Source of the DNA: Bacteroidota bacterium
Lineage (GTDB): Bacteria > Bacteroidota > Bacteroidia > Chitinophagales > Chitinophagaceae
Direction of reading: 5' to 3'
NCBI GenBank assembly: GCA_023416995.1
Contig: JAEZGI010000039.1
Coordinates: forward strand, 144,044-208,043
Length of the DNA stretch: 64,000 nt
Shown here: one piece after another, positions 50,509 through 59,474 of the stretch
Layout: every line of letters starts with the position of its first letter
Numbering within the stretch: the first letter of the stretch is position 1
Position numbers and translations under genes: made by a program
Notes under the pieces: generated by a model
Told to the model about the DNA's origin: nothing
The model's database searches: none
Seen by the model: only the letters and a program-made list of their open reading frames with translations

Positions 50509-51381
50509 TCAGATGATCCGGTAATTTTTAAATTCAAACAAACGGTGGCCGGTTCTTTTCTCGAAATAATAAAGCAGACGATCCTTGAAACTGAACTTTT
50601 TCTTTGAGATATCCAGGGTAACATCCCAGTTTTTTTCATTGATTCGTTTTTGCATTACTGCAGGGTGAGTGCCTGTGAAACGCTCAAGCGCATCAAATTC
50701 GTTGTAGTCGAATACGTCGGTGGCGAGTATGCGTTTAATTGCCGCTTCGCGATCTGCATATAACCGGATCACGTTTTTTTGTTTCTCCTGCATTTGCTTC
50801 GGGTTCTTCACCCATCCATAATGATACATACAGGCATCTACCGGTTTTACCTTTATCTTCTCACCGTTTCTCCGAAAGCCCTGTGCATCGCGATAGGCTG
50901 CAATGCTTTTATCATTACGGATGATGCGTACTTCCTTATGATACCAACCGCGTCCGTCACCAACATAGTCATAGGTCCCAAAAAAATGGAGGTAATTAAA
51001 TAACAAACCATCTACAGCTTTGTCGTGCTTATATCTTTCTGCTGCCATCAGAATAGCGCCGTGATATTTTTCATGGAGCACCTCATCGCCCTGTATGTAA
51101 AACGCCCAGTCACTATCAGCAGCAATATGTTGAAATGCTTTGTTAGTCTCCACCGCCAGGATAGATCCACCTTTACTATTTTGTTTTATATCCCAGACTG
51201 AATGAACGATCCTGATTTTTTCGGAACCGATGTTACGAATCAGCTTTTCTGTATCGTCAGTGCAGTCCCCGATTGATACGACCATTTCGTCGACTATGGG
51301 AAGAATCGAAGTGATGGCCTCAACAATCGGGTAATCGTTTTGCAGCGCATTTTTAATAATAGTGAAACCTGAGATCTTCAT
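50509..51381 (-). CDS. Glycosyltransferase family 2-like protein
   Basis: 290 residues. The N-terminus (ISGFTIIKNALQNDYPIVEAI) and DEMVVSIGDCTDDTEKLI resemble GT2 domains of the WaaE/KdtX type, but the usual DxD is replaced by IQGDEVLHE around 118, which may serve. No membrane helices. Possibly a lipopolysaccharide or protein glycosyltransferase; acceptor unknown. Stands alone. Confidence 0.8.
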   Translation of the reverse strand: MKISGFTIIKNALQNDYPIVEAITSILPIVDEMVVSIGDCTDDTEKLIRNIGSEKIRIVHSVWDIKQNSKGGSILAVETNKAFQHIAADSDWAFYIQGDEVLHEKYHGAILMAAERYKHDKAVDGLLFNYLHFFGTYDYVGDGRGWYHKEVRIIRNDKSIAAYRDAQGFRRNGEKIKVKPVDACMYHYGWVKNPKQMQEKQKNVIRLYADREAAIKRILATDVFDYNEFDALERFTGTHPAVMQKRINEKNWDVTLDISKKKFSFKDRLLYYFEKRTGHRLFEFKNYRII

Positions 51382-51440
51382 TCTCTAAATCGTTGAGCTA
51401 ACCAATGTCGTAAAACTAAGTTATTGTGAACAAGGGTGCT

Positions 51441-51448
51441 TACTTTTG
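51441..51448 (+). promoter_or_regulatory. Candidate -7 box of the LON-domain gene
   Basis: TACTTTTG matches TAnnTTTG, 27 bp before ATG 51476. Confidence 0.55.
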
Positions 51449-51475
51449 TGCTGCCAATTTTGAACCGGCTTTTTG

Positions 51476-52126
51476 ATGACCAATTTTATACCCATATTTC
51501 CTTTGTCGCTGGTGGTGTACCCGGGAGAAACACTGCCTTTGCACATTTTCGAACCAAGGTACAAACAGTTGATTCATGAATGTTTTGAGGCCAAAAAACC
51601 TTTTGGTATTCCAACAGTTGTCAATAATCAACTCCAGGAAATAGGAACACTGGTGCAGGTAACAGAAATAGTAAAAGTGTATGAAACCGGTGAGCTGGAT
51701 ATCAAAACTGAGGGCCTTAAAGTTTTCCGCGTTTTGGAAATAATTAAATCCGTTCCCGATAAATTATACAGCGGAGCAATCGTTAATTATCCGCCGAACA
51801 TATTGCGCGCGCCTGGAGGTGATTTAATGCAAAAAGTACTCTCTGGTATCAGGGAACTACACCGATTGTTAAACATCAGCAAGGATTTTAAAAAGCCCGA
51901 CGAAGATTTGCTGTCGTATGATATAGGCCACCATGCCGGGATGTCGCTCGATGAAGAATATGAACTGCTTGGTTTAATGCAGGAAATTCAAAGACAGGAA
52001 TACATTAAAAGACATCTCCAGAAGGTGCTGCCAATGCTGATGGAAATGGAACATTTGAAAGAGAAGGTGAAATTGAACGGTCACTTCAGGAATCTTTCTC
52101 CCCTCGACCTTGACATCAACCTCTAG
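51476..52126 (+). CDS. LON substrate-binding domain protein
   Basis: About 216 residues from ATG 51476 (a TTG codon precedes it). It carries only the N-terminal substrate-binding (PUA-like) domain of Lon, with FPLSLVVYPGETLPLHIFEPRYKQLI and GTLVQVTEIVKVYETGELDI, and lacks AAA and protease domains. Such proteins are widespread and may act as substrate adaptors or chaperones, unproven. Separate unit 79 bp before coaX. Confidence 0.87.
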   Translation: MTNFIPIFPLSLVVYPGETLPLHIFEPRYKQLIHECFEAKKPFGIPTVVNNQLQEIGTLVQVTEIVKVYETGELDIKTEGLKVFRVLEIIKSVPDKLYSGAIVNYPPNILRAPGGDLMQKVLSGIRELHRLLNISKDFKKPDEDLLSYDIGHHAGMSLDEEYELLGLMQEIQRQEYIKRHLQKVLPMLMEMEHLKEKVKLNGHFRNLSPLDLDINL

Positions 52127-52205
52127 CCTCCTGGTGGATTTCACTATAACATTTCAACCCCGATACGTTATTTTCGCGCCTTAAATCAACCCGGTTAACA
52201 ACATC

Positions 52206-52934
52206 ATGGCCATCACCTGCTGTTTTGATTTTGGAAATACCCGCAAAAAGTGCGCAGTCTTCAGCGGCCGTGAAATGACTGAACTGGTTGTTATGGAAGA
52301 TGACGCACCTGCAACGCTGCGGCGGATCCTGGAAACCTATAAACCTTCAAGAACAATTTTGTCTTCGGTAATTGACCACGATCCGGTAGTAGAGGAGATG
52401 TTGGCAGCTGAAACGCGGTTTCACAAGTTAACCCACCACTCCAGGCTGCCGATTACCACGCCTGTTGGCAAACCAGAGACTATTGGCGCCGACAGGTTGG
52501 GGCTGGTTGTTGCCGCGGCCGACTTGTTCCCCGGCAAAAATAACCTCGTGATCGGTTTGGGTTCTGCTATTACGTACAACTTCATCAATAAATTCAATGA
52601 ATTTCTTGGGGGAGGAATTTCACCGGGAATGGAAATGCGCTTCAAATCGTTGAACAGCTTCACGCATTTACTGCCCCTTGTTAAAAAGGACTGGAATTTC
52701 CCGCTTGTCGGCCATGACACCCGCACAAATATTTTAAGCGGTGTGGTACTGGGGATCGCTAAGGAAATCGACGGAATTATAGAGAGTTATGAGGAAAAAT
52801 ATGTCAACTTTAACGCCGTTTTAACCGGGGGTGATACGGCCTTTTTTGTCCACCATCTAAAAAAGAAGATATTTGCAGACCCCAATCTAATCTATAAAGG
52901 TCTGTATGCTATCTGTGAGTATAATAATGTATAA
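52206..52934 (+). CDS. coaX: Type III pantothenate kinase
   Basis: 242 residues. It phosphorylates pantothenate in the first step of coenzyme A synthesis and, unlike types I and II, is not feedback-inhibited by CoA. DFGNTRKKCAVF (about 7-18, phosphate-1), GADRLGLVVAA (near 96) and GISPGMEMRFKSLN are intact. It begins a packed run of five genes; its last codons overlap the next start (ATGTATAA) by 8 bp. Confidence 0.92.
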   Translation: MAITCCFDFGNTRKKCAVFSGREMTELVVMEDDAPATLRRILETYKPSRTILSSVIDHDPVVEEMLAAETRFHKLTHHSRLPITTPVGKPETIGADRLGLVVAAADLFPGKNNLVIGLGSAITYNFINKFNEFLGGGISPGMEMRFKSLNSFTHLLPLVKKDWNFPLVGHDTRTNILSGVVLGIAKEIDGIIESYEEKYVNFNAVLTGGDTAFFVHHLKKKIFADPNLIYKGLYAICEYNNV

Positions 52935-54213
52935 GAAAATCAGGCTGTTAGCATTAGTGTCACTTTGCGGGGTTTCTGTCGCGAAAGCACAAACGGAGAA
53001 TTCGCCATATTCCAGGTATGGCATCGGCGACCCGGTTCCTTCTCAAAATATTATCAATCGCGGTATGGGCGGCTTTTCAGCAGCCTATGGTGATTATCAA
53101 TCGGTAAATTTTAATAATCCTGCTTCATATGCACGATTTAAAGCTACCGTATTAGATGCGGGGCTTGAAGTCAACAGCAGAACACTGCGTACAACAAATC
53201 CACCCAAAAAGTTTTCAGCCGCCAGTCCGAATATATCCTATCTCCTTATTGGTATCCCTTTAAGTCGTCAAAATGACTGGGGACTGACGTTTGGTTTAAG
53301 ACCGATTTCAAGGATCAGTTATAAGATCGAAAGGAATGAGATGTCAAACGAGATAGGTGAAAACATCAACACATTGTTTGAAGGAAACGGTGGTGCCTAT
53401 GAAGTTTTCACAGGTACCGGCGTCGGTTTCAAAGGTTTCCGTGTTGGTTTTAACGTGGGTTACCTGTTTGGGTCAAAAGATTACAGCACCAGGTTAGCCA
53501 TGGTGAATGATTCTGTTTTATATTATCGTTCCAACCACCAGTCAAAAGCAAATTACGGCGGGTTGTTTTTGAAAGCGGGTGTTCAATACACTGCCAAACT
53601 TAACAAAGACACACGTTTGCATCTCGGCGGTTATGGCAACCTGAAACATACACTTAACGGCACCCGTGATATTATACGGGAAACGTTTATTCCCCAGGAA
53701 AACGGTCCTGTGAGAATCGACAGCATTTATGAAGAAAAAGATATTTCGGGGAAGGTTGTGTACCCGGCCAGCTATGGCTTCGGATTTATGATTGACCGCG
53801 AGGCGAAATGGATGATCGGTGCTGACTTTACCCAGACTAAATGGGTTGATTATCTCTTTTTCGGTGAAAAGGACCGTGTGCAGGATAGCTGGAAAATTCA
53901 TGTTGGCGGACAAATCATACCGAATGCATTGAATGGAAAAAATTACTGGAGTCGTGTTGCTTATCGCGCTGGCTTCAATTATGGCACTGATTACGTAAAT
54001 GTTGACAGCGAATTGCCTACGTATACTGTTACTTTCGGGATGGGTTTGCCGATGCGCCCGCCGGCTTATACCAAACAATTTGCGGTTATAAACCTCGGAT
54101 TGGAATATGGAAGAAGGGGCGACAAGAACAGTGCGATCAGGGAAAACTTCTTTCGCCTGGCACTGGGCCTCAACCTGAGTGATATATGGTTTCAAAAAAG
54201 AAGGTATTATTGA
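52927..54213 (+). CDS. Outer-membrane beta-barrel protein
   Basis: About 428 residues from ATG 52927, which overlaps the coaX stop; the frame opens earlier at 52906. A signal peptide ends near 22 (AKAQTENS), and the rest is alternating strands with aromatic ends (TENSPYSRYGIGDP, GMGGFSAAYGDYQSVNFNNPASYA, WGLTFGLRPISRISYKI) typical of a FadL/TodX-like or general Bacteroidota barrel. The last residue region ends with aromatic amino acids. Function unknown; its place between coaX and lptC suggests envelope biogenesis. Confidence 0.8.
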   Translation: MYKKIRLLALVSLCGVSVAKAQTENSPYSRYGIGDPVPSQNIINRGMGGFSAAYGDYQSVNFNNPASYARFKATVLDAGLEVNSRTLRTTNPPKKFSAASPNISYLLIGIPLSRQNDWGLTFGLRPISRISYKIERNEMSNEIGENINTLFEGNGGAYEVFTGTGVGFKGFRVGFNVGYLFGSKDYSTRLAMVNDSVLYYRSNHQSKANYGGLFLKAGVQYTAKLNKDTRLHLGGYGNLKHTLNGTRDIIRETFIPQENGPVRIDSIYEEKDISGKVVYPASYGFGFMIDREAKWMIGADFTQTKWVDYLFFGEKDRVQDSWKIHVGGQIIPNALNGKNYWSRVAYRAGFNYGTDYVNVDSELPTYTVTFGMGLPMRPPAYTKQFAVINLGLEYGRRGDKNSAIRENFFRLALGLNLSDIWFQKRRYY

Positions 54214-54779
54214 TGCATTTCCACCGGTTAACCGGCTGGATGCTGCTGTTTTTATGTTGCGGTATTATCACCTCATGCGAAAACGATCTCAAGGCTGTTG
54301 ATGATATCACTCAAAAAAAGACAGGTGTTGAAGAGGCGCGCCAGATAGAAAGTTATCTCAGCGAAGGTGGTCGTACAAAAGCCAAACTTACCGCACCATT
54401 GATGATGCGGTATATGGTCGACTCCTCTTACATGGAATTTCCCCAGACCTTACATGTTGATTTTTATAACGACTCCATAAAGGTTGAAAGTACCCTTGAT
54501 GCTATGTACGCAAAGTATATAGAATACCAGAAAAAGATCTTTCTCCGCGATAGCGTAATGGTTGTTAATTTGCAGACAGGTGATACACTGAAATCCCGTG
54601 AGCTTTGGTGGGACCAGGTAAAAGAGGAATTTTACACCGATAAACCCGCAGAAGTGCGGCAGCGCAACGGTAATATCCTGTTTCACCGGAACGGGCTAAG
54701 GGCCGCACAGGATCTTAGCTGGCGCGAAACCTACGGTAACAGCGGACGCGTAACTGCATCCGAAGATGGACTGCAATAA
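54213..54779 (+). CDS. lptC: LPS export ABC transporter periplasmic protein LptC
   Basis: About 188 residues from ATG 54213, which overlaps the upstream TGA (TGATG); the frame also opens at 54186 (MVSKKK). Lipobox ITSCENDL suggests a lipoprotein. The rest fits the LptC/OstA-like beta-jellyroll: ARQIESYLSEGGRTKAKLTAPLMMRYMVDSS and QTLHVDFYNDSIKVESTLDAMYAKYIE. LptC carries LPS from the LptBFG pump to LptA across the periplasm. Part of the coaX run. Confidence 0.82.
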   Translation: MHFHRLTGWMLLFLCCGIITSCENDLKAVDDITQKKTGVEEARQIESYLSEGGRTKAKLTAPLMMRYMVDSSYMEFPQTLHVDFYNDSIKVESTLDAMYAKYIEYQKKIFLRDSVMVVNLQTGDTLKSRELWWDQVKEEFYTDKPAEVRQRNGNILFHRNGLRAAQDLSWRETYGNSGRVTASEDGLQ

Positions 54780-54802
54780 ATTTCACATCTAAAACATTAC
54801 TA

Positions 54803-55789
54803 ATGGAATATAGGAGACTCGGAAAATCAGGACTTCAGCTATCCGTATTGTCATATGGTAGCTGGGTTACCTTTCACCAGCAAATAGAAGATAACAGCGC
54901 CGACTCACTTATGGGGCAGGCTTACGATAACGGCATTAACTTTTTTGACAATGCAGAAGGTTATGCATTTGGTGAAAGCGAAAAAATGATGGGCCGGGTA
55001 CTCAAAACAAAAAACTGGGACCGGACCTCTTATGTTTTGTCATCAAAAGTTTTTTTTGGTTCACGGAAAAACAGCAAGCCCAATCAGACCGGTCTCAGCC
55101 GCAAACACGTGGTAGAGGCGTGTCACGAGGCGCTGGAAAGGCTCGGAACCGACTATCTTGATCTGTACTTCTGTCACCGTCCTGATCCTGAAACACCCAT
55201 TGAAGAAGTGGTTTGGACCATGCACAACCTGATACAACAGGGAAAGATTTTGTATTGGGGCACCAGCCAGTGGAGTGGGGCCGAAATACTCGAAGCGCAT
55301 CGTGTTGCACAACAGTATTGCCTGATTGGACCCGTGATGGAACAACCGCAGTACAATATGTTCGAAAGATATAAGGTGGAGATGGACTATGTGCCGGTAT
55401 ATAATAATGTTGGACTCGGCACCACCATCTGGAGCCCGCTCGCGGCCGGATTTTTAACCGGAAAATATAATGATGGTGTACCTGACGATTCGCGGTTGGC
55501 TATTGAGGGGTTCGAGTGGCTCAAAACACGTTGGTTGCAGGATGAAAAGATCGCAAAAGTGAAAAAACTGGGCGAACTGGCAAAAGAATTAGGTGTTAGC
55601 CTGGCCTCATTGGCTATTGCCTGGACCATTGCTAACCCACGGGTAACCACGGCCATACTGGGTGCCACTAAAGCAACGCAGCTTACCGACAATCTTAAAG
55701 CACTTGAGGTATTGAAACAATTAACACCTGAAGTGATGGAAAAGATTGAAGGTATTTTACAGAACAAACCTGTGCTGGATCTCGCATAA
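54803..55789 (+). CDS. Aldo/keto reductase (potassium-channel beta-subunit-like)
   Basis: 328 residues, TIM-barrel NADPH-dependent reductase. NFFDNAEGYAFGESEKMMG holds the catalytic Asp and Tyr, SSKVFFGSRKN the Lys, and YFCHRPDPETPIEEV the His, so the tetrad is complete. LSVLSYGSWVTFHQQI at the start and the C-terminal NADPH loop (ILGATKATQLTDNL) are typical. Substrate not predictable; a general carbonyl detoxification role is likely. 23 bp after lptC. Confidence 0.9.
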   Translation: MEYRRLGKSGLQLSVLSYGSWVTFHQQIEDNSADSLMGQAYDNGINFFDNAEGYAFGESEKMMGRVLKTKNWDRTSYVLSSKVFFGSRKNSKPNQTGLSRKHVVEACHEALERLGTDYLDLYFCHRPDPETPIEEVVWTMHNLIQQGKILYWGTSQWSGAEILEAHRVAQQYCLIGPVMEQPQYNMFERYKVEMDYVPVYNNVGLGTTIWSPLAAGFLTGKYNDGVPDDSRLAIEGFEWLKTRWLQDEKIAKVKKLGELAKELGVSLASLAIAWTIANPRVTTAILGATKATQLTDNLKALEVLKQLTPEVMEKIEGILQNKPVLDLA

Positions 55790-55808
55790 TCTGAATGATA
55801 AGATAGAT

Positions 55809-56615
55809 ATGAAACGCATTTTTGCTTCCTGGCCTGCGCCATTTGTTTTTGTAACATTGTTTGCTTTAATGCCGTTTCAGGGCAAAGCCTGGGGTGTGCT
55901 TGGTCATCGGATTGTTGGTGAAATAGCATCGCTACATCTCAATGCAAAAGCAAAAAAGGAAATTCAGAAGATTCTTGGCAATGAATCTATTGCCATGGCA
56001 AGTAACTGGGGCGATTTTATAAAATCTGATACAGCTTACGACTATTTGTATAACTGGCATTTTATCAACATCAATGAGCAGTTCAGCTATCAGCAGTTAG
56101 CAGACTACCTGGCACGTGACACTGCAGTGGATGCTTACACGAAGCTTACTATGATGATTGATTCTTTAAAATCAGGCAAACTCAGTGTAGAAAAAAAGAA
56201 GCTGTATCTCAGAATGGTGATTCATATTGCCGGCGACCTCCACCAGCCAATGCATGTAGCGCGGTTGAGTGATCTGGGTGGTAACCGTGTGCGGGTTCAA
56301 TGGTTCAATCAACCTTCTAACCTGCACCGTTTGTGGGATGAGCAGCTCGTAGAGTTTCAGCAATTGAGTTATACCGAATATGTAAAGGCAATCAACTTCA
56401 GCACGAAACATCAACGCCAGGCCTGGCAGAAACAGTCTATCCCTGAATGGTTGTTTGAAACTTACACGCATTGCCAGCAGATATATGCGGGCATCAAAGA
56501 AGAAAATCCAAAACTGAGTTATCGTTACAATTTTGACTATGTTGAAATGCTCAATAGTCAACTATTGAAAGGTGGCATCCGGCTGGCGGGCATTCTCAAC
56601 GACATATTCGGCTAA
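55809..56615 (+). CDS. S1/P1 nuclease family protein
   Basis: About 268 residues from ATG 55809 (MKRIFASW). Secreted zinc nuclease, phospholipase C/P1 fold. The mature N-terminal Trp and first His ligands are in KAWGVLGHRIVGEIASLHL; NWGDFIKSD, YNWHFININ, HIAGDLHQPMHV and the LHRLWDEQLVE motif carry further zinc ligands. It degrades single-stranded nucleic acid or removes 3'-phosphate outside the cytoplasm, probably for phosphate or nucleoside scavenging. Last gene of the coaX run. Confidence 0.9.
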   Translation: MKRIFASWPAPFVFVTLFALMPFQGKAWGVLGHRIVGEIASLHLNAKAKKEIQKILGNESIAMASNWGDFIKSDTAYDYLYNWHFININEQFSYQQLADYLARDTAVDAYTKLTMMIDSLKSGKLSVEKKKLYLRMVIHIAGDLHQPMHVARLSDLGGNRVRVQWFNQPSNLHRLWDEQLVEFQQLSYTEYVKAINFSTKHQRQAWQKQSIPEWLFETYTHCQQIYAGIKEENPKLSYRYNFDYVEMLNSQLLKGGIRLAGILNDIFG

Positions 56616-56645
56616 AAAAAAACAGCCCCGGATCAGAGGGCTGTT
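56614..56645 (-). terminator. Minus-strand Rho-independent terminator
   Basis: AACAGCCC (56621-56628) and GGGCTGTT (56638-56645); the T run appears only when read on the minus strand, after the left arm (A run 56614-56622). It would stop transcripts coming leftward out of the following gap, yet no minus-strand gene precedes it until lysS. Confidence 0.78.
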
Positions 56646-56809
56646 CAAGAACTTTGTACGGGAACCTTACGTTAGTTTGGTCATCAATAGGTACAAATTT
56701 TAAGTTCTCACGGGTTTGGATTTAAACGGGACATTTGGATTTTGCCTGATTTGATGATAAACGAAACTGTTGGTTTTTCTGGACTTGGACTGGTTTTTCT
56801 AAGGATGTG

Positions 56810-56817
56810 TAACTTTG
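56810..56817 (+). promoter_or_regulatory. Candidate -7 box within the gap
   Basis: TAACTTTG matches TAnnTTTG with TTG at 56785-56787, 22 bp upstream. It points toward the SDR gene 290 bp away or an unannotated RNA. Confidence 0.4.
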
Positions 56818-56944
56818 GTTTTTCAGGACATTGGCTGCGTTTCGCGCATCATTCAAATTGACAAGACAAACATACTGCCCTCCCACCCCGGATGCAATAG
56901 CGGTATTGCTGCTTTTTACTCATACACTATTTACGGCGTTCCTA

Positions 56945-57090
56945 GTAGAAACACTAACAAGTTTCTACGTAATAATCACCATTCAACTGTTACAGCTAAA
57001 GACCTTATATTTATAAGCGCGTAACACCCAATAACTAAGCCGGCAAAACGGCCGTGTAAATAACGGTTATATAAGACCGGTAGAAACACT
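56945..57090. repeat. Inverted and direct repeats upstream of the SDR gene
   Basis: GTAGAAAC (56945-56952) and GTTTCTAC (56961-56968) form a perfect inverted repeat with an 8-bp centre; the 11-mer GTAGAAACACT occurs at 56945-56955 and again at 57080-57090. Confidence 0.65.
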
Positions 57091-57107
57091 TCACAATAAG
57101 GAACCAT

Positions 57108-57929
57108 ATGGAATTCAAAAACAAAACGGTTGTTATTTCCGGCGGAAGCCGTGGCATTGGCAAGGCAATAGCCATACGGCTGGCGCAGGCAGGAGCGAAC
57201 CTGGTGATCACCGGGAAAACTGCTGAACCTCATCCAAAACTGGAAGGCACTATTTATACTGCTGCCGAGGAAATTGAAAAAGCCGGCGGCGGAAAATGCC
57301 TGGCCATACAAGGCGATGTACGCAACGAGGAAAGTATACATGAGGTGGTGAACAAAGCAGTTGAAACGTTCGGCGGGATCGATATTCTCATCAATAATGC
57401 AAGTGCTATCAGTTTAACACCTACAGAGCATACTGAAACCAAACGTTTTGACCTCATGCATGATATAAATGTGCGGGGCACCTTCCTGATGAGCAAAGCC
57501 TGTATTCCTCATCTTAAAAAGGCTTCTAATCCACATATACTTAATCTGTCACCACCCTTAAATATGGATGCCGGTTGGTTTGGCAAACATGTGGCTTACA
57601 CGATCAGTAAGTACTCAATGAGCATGCTTGTGCTTGGTTTGTCTGAAGAACTCCGGCCCGTCAAAATTGCTGCAAATGCGTTGTGGCCACAAACTACTAT
57701 TGCAACAGCAGCGGTCCAGAACCTGTTGGGTGGTGATTTTTTGATACAGCGCAGCCGTAAACCCGAGATTGTGGCTGATGCAGCATTCCATATCCTGCAA
57801 CGGCCATCATCGGAATGCACCGGGAACTTCTTTATTGATGAAGAAGTATTGCGTGGTGAAGGTGTTACTGAGTTCAACCATTACGCAGTGAACCCTGACC
57901 AAAAATTGATGCAGGATTTGTTTTTGTAA
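57108..57929 (+). CDS. Short-chain dehydrogenase (HSDL2-like)
   Basis: 273 residues. The cofactor motif VISGGSRGIGKAIAIRLA (about 9-26), LINNASAI, and a catalytic YTISK at about 163-167 are intact. ILNLSPPLNMDAGWFGKHVAYTISKYSM is the signature of the HSDL2 subgroup, in which the usual Ser lies in NLSPP. Members act in lipid or steroid metabolism in eukaryotes; the bacterial substrate is unknown. Single gene. Confidence 0.87.
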   Translation: MEFKNKTVVISGGSRGIGKAIAIRLAQAGANLVITGKTAEPHPKLEGTIYTAAEEIEKAGGGKCLAIQGDVRNEESIHEVVNKAVETFGGIDILINNASAISLTPTEHTETKRFDLMHDINVRGTFLMSKACIPHLKKASNPHILNLSPPLNMDAGWFGKHVAYTISKYSMSMLVLGLSEELRPVKIAANALWPQTTIATAAVQNLLGGDFLIQRSRKPEIVADAAFHILQRPSSECTGNFFIDEEVLRGEGVTEFNHYAVNPDQKLMQDLFL

Positions 57930-57942
57930 AACGGCGTTAGGG

Positions 57943-59457
57943 TTAATCCTGTTGTTCAGGCCGCATTTGCGGGAACAGCAATACATCCTGGATCGAGGGT
58001 TGATTTGTAAGCATCATACAGATACGATCTATACCAAACCCAATCCCTGAAGTTGGCGGCATGCCGTATTCAAGTGCGCGCAGGAAATCGTAATCAATAT
58101 ACATTGCTTCGTCATCACCGCGTTCCATCAGTTTTACCTGTTCTTCGAAACGTTCACGCTGATCTATCGGATCGTTCAGCTCGGTATATGCGTTTGCGAG
58201 TTCTTTCCCGTTAACGATCAGTTCAAAACGCTCAACCAAACCCGGTTTAGAGCGGTGCTTTTTGGTGAGCGGGCTCATTTCAACCGGGTAATCAATGATA
58301 AAAGTTGGTTGAACAAAATGTTCCTCGCATTTAGCACCAAAAATTTCATCAATCATTTTGCCTTTACCCATCGTATTGTCGGCATGAATATTCAACTGGC
58401 GGCAAACATCGCGGAGCTGGTCTTCATTCATACCAGAAATATCAAAGCCTGTATGTTCTTTGATGGCATCATACATGGTAACACGGCGATAAGGTGCAGC
58501 GAAGCTGATTTCTTTATCACCTACCATGGCAATGGTTGAACCATTAACTGCCAGGGCAGTTTTTTCCAGCATTTGCTCGGTGGTTTCCATCATCCATAGA
58601 TAATCCTTGTAGGCCACGTAAAACTCAAGAACGGTAAACTCAGGGTTGTGCGTGCGGTCCATCCCTTCGTTGCGGAAGTTGCGGCTGAATTCATACACCC
58701 AGTCAAATCCGCCGACTATCAGTCTTTTAAGGTAAAGCTCGTTGGCGATACGCAGATAGAAAGGCACATCAAGTGCATTGTGATGCGTGGTAAAAGGACG
58801 TGCAGCAGCACCTCCGGGTATAGCTTGTAATACCGGCGTATCCACTTCTACCGCGCCGCGGCTGTTAAGGAAATCGCGCATGGCATTGATGAGCCGGCTT
58901 CTTTTAAGAAACGTTTCCTTGATATCAGGATTTATTACCAGGTCGGCATAACGCTGGCGGTATTTGAACTCAGGATCAGTAACTGCGTCAAAAGTTTCGC
59001 CTTCTTTTTCTTTAACAACCGGGAGCGGTTTTAAAGATTTGGTGAGGAAGTCAAGTTCTTTGACATGCACAGATGTTTCACCGGTGCGGGTGGTGAACAC
59101 ATAACCTTTTACGCCAATGAAATCACCCATATCAATCAGGTGTTTCCAAACTTTATCATACAATGTCTTGTCTTCTCCGGGACAAATTTCATCTCTCTTA
59201 AGATACAACTGGATCTTCCCCGAACTGTCCTGCAGAACGGCAAATGATGCCTTTCCCATATCACGTACGCCCATAATGCGGCCTGCGAGACAAACCTCCG
59301 CAAACTCATCTTTATTCTCTTCTCCTTTATAGCGCAGTTTGATGTCGTTGGCGTAGGCGTTTACCGGGTACAATGGGGCAGGATAAGGATCGATACCCAT
59401 TTCTATCAAAGACTTCAGTTTCTCTCTCCGGATAATCTCTTGTTCAGATAAGTGCAT
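57943..59457 (-). CDS. lysS: Lysyl-tRNA synthetase (class II)
   Basis: 504 residues. An N-terminal anticodon-binding OB domain (VCLAGRIMGVRDMGKASFAVLQDSSG) is followed by the class II core: motif 2 in RNFRNEGMDRTHNPEFTVLEFY (near 260) and motif 3 in SGIGFGIDRICMML at the C-terminus. It charges tRNA-Lys. Full length, no insertions. A minus-strand -7 box lies 18 bp upstream. Confidence 0.96.
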   Translation of the reverse strand: MHLSEQEIIRREKLKSLIEMGIDPYPAPLYPVNAYANDIKLRYKGEENKDEFAEVCLAGRIMGVRDMGKASFAVLQDSSGKIQLYLKRDEICPGEDKTLYDKVWKHLIDMGDFIGVKGYVFTTRTGETSVHVKELDFLTKSLKPLPVVKEKEGETFDAVTDPEFKYRQRYADLVINPDIKETFLKRSRLINAMRDFLNSRGAVEVDTPVLQAIPGGAAARPFTTHHNALDVPFYLRIANELYLKRLIVGGFDWVYEFSRNFRNEGMDRTHNPEFTVLEFYVAYKDYLWMMETTEQMLEKTALAVNGSTIAMVGDKEISFAAPYRRVTMYDAIKEHTGFDISGMNEDQLRDVCRQLNIHADNTMGKGKMIDEIFGAKCEEHFVQPTFIIDYPVEMSPLTKKHRSKPGLVERFELIVNGKELANAYTELNDPIDQRERFEEQVKLMERGDDEAMYIDYDFLRALEYGMPPTSGIGFGIDRICMMLTNQPSIQDVLLFPQMRPEQQD

Positions 59458-59474
59458 GAAAAAAATTTGAGTTG

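Larger units (their letters stand above)
56616..57107. other. 492-bp gene-free intergenic region with repeats
   Basis: No credible gene. It holds the minus-strand terminator, a cluster of TTTGG-type repeats (56711-56824), a TAACTTTG box (56810-56817), an inverted repeat GTAGAAAC/GTTTCTAC (56945-56968) and a second copy of the 11-mer GTAGAAACACT at 57080-57090, 17 bp before the SDR start. Confidence 0.6.

Noticed and set aside
54186..54212. Earlier ATG start for lptC (MVSKKKVLL)
   Set aside because: The ATG at 54213 overlaps the upstream stop (TGATG), which is the common coupling arrangement in this run, and leaves a clean lipoprotein signal; the earlier start is possible but less likely.
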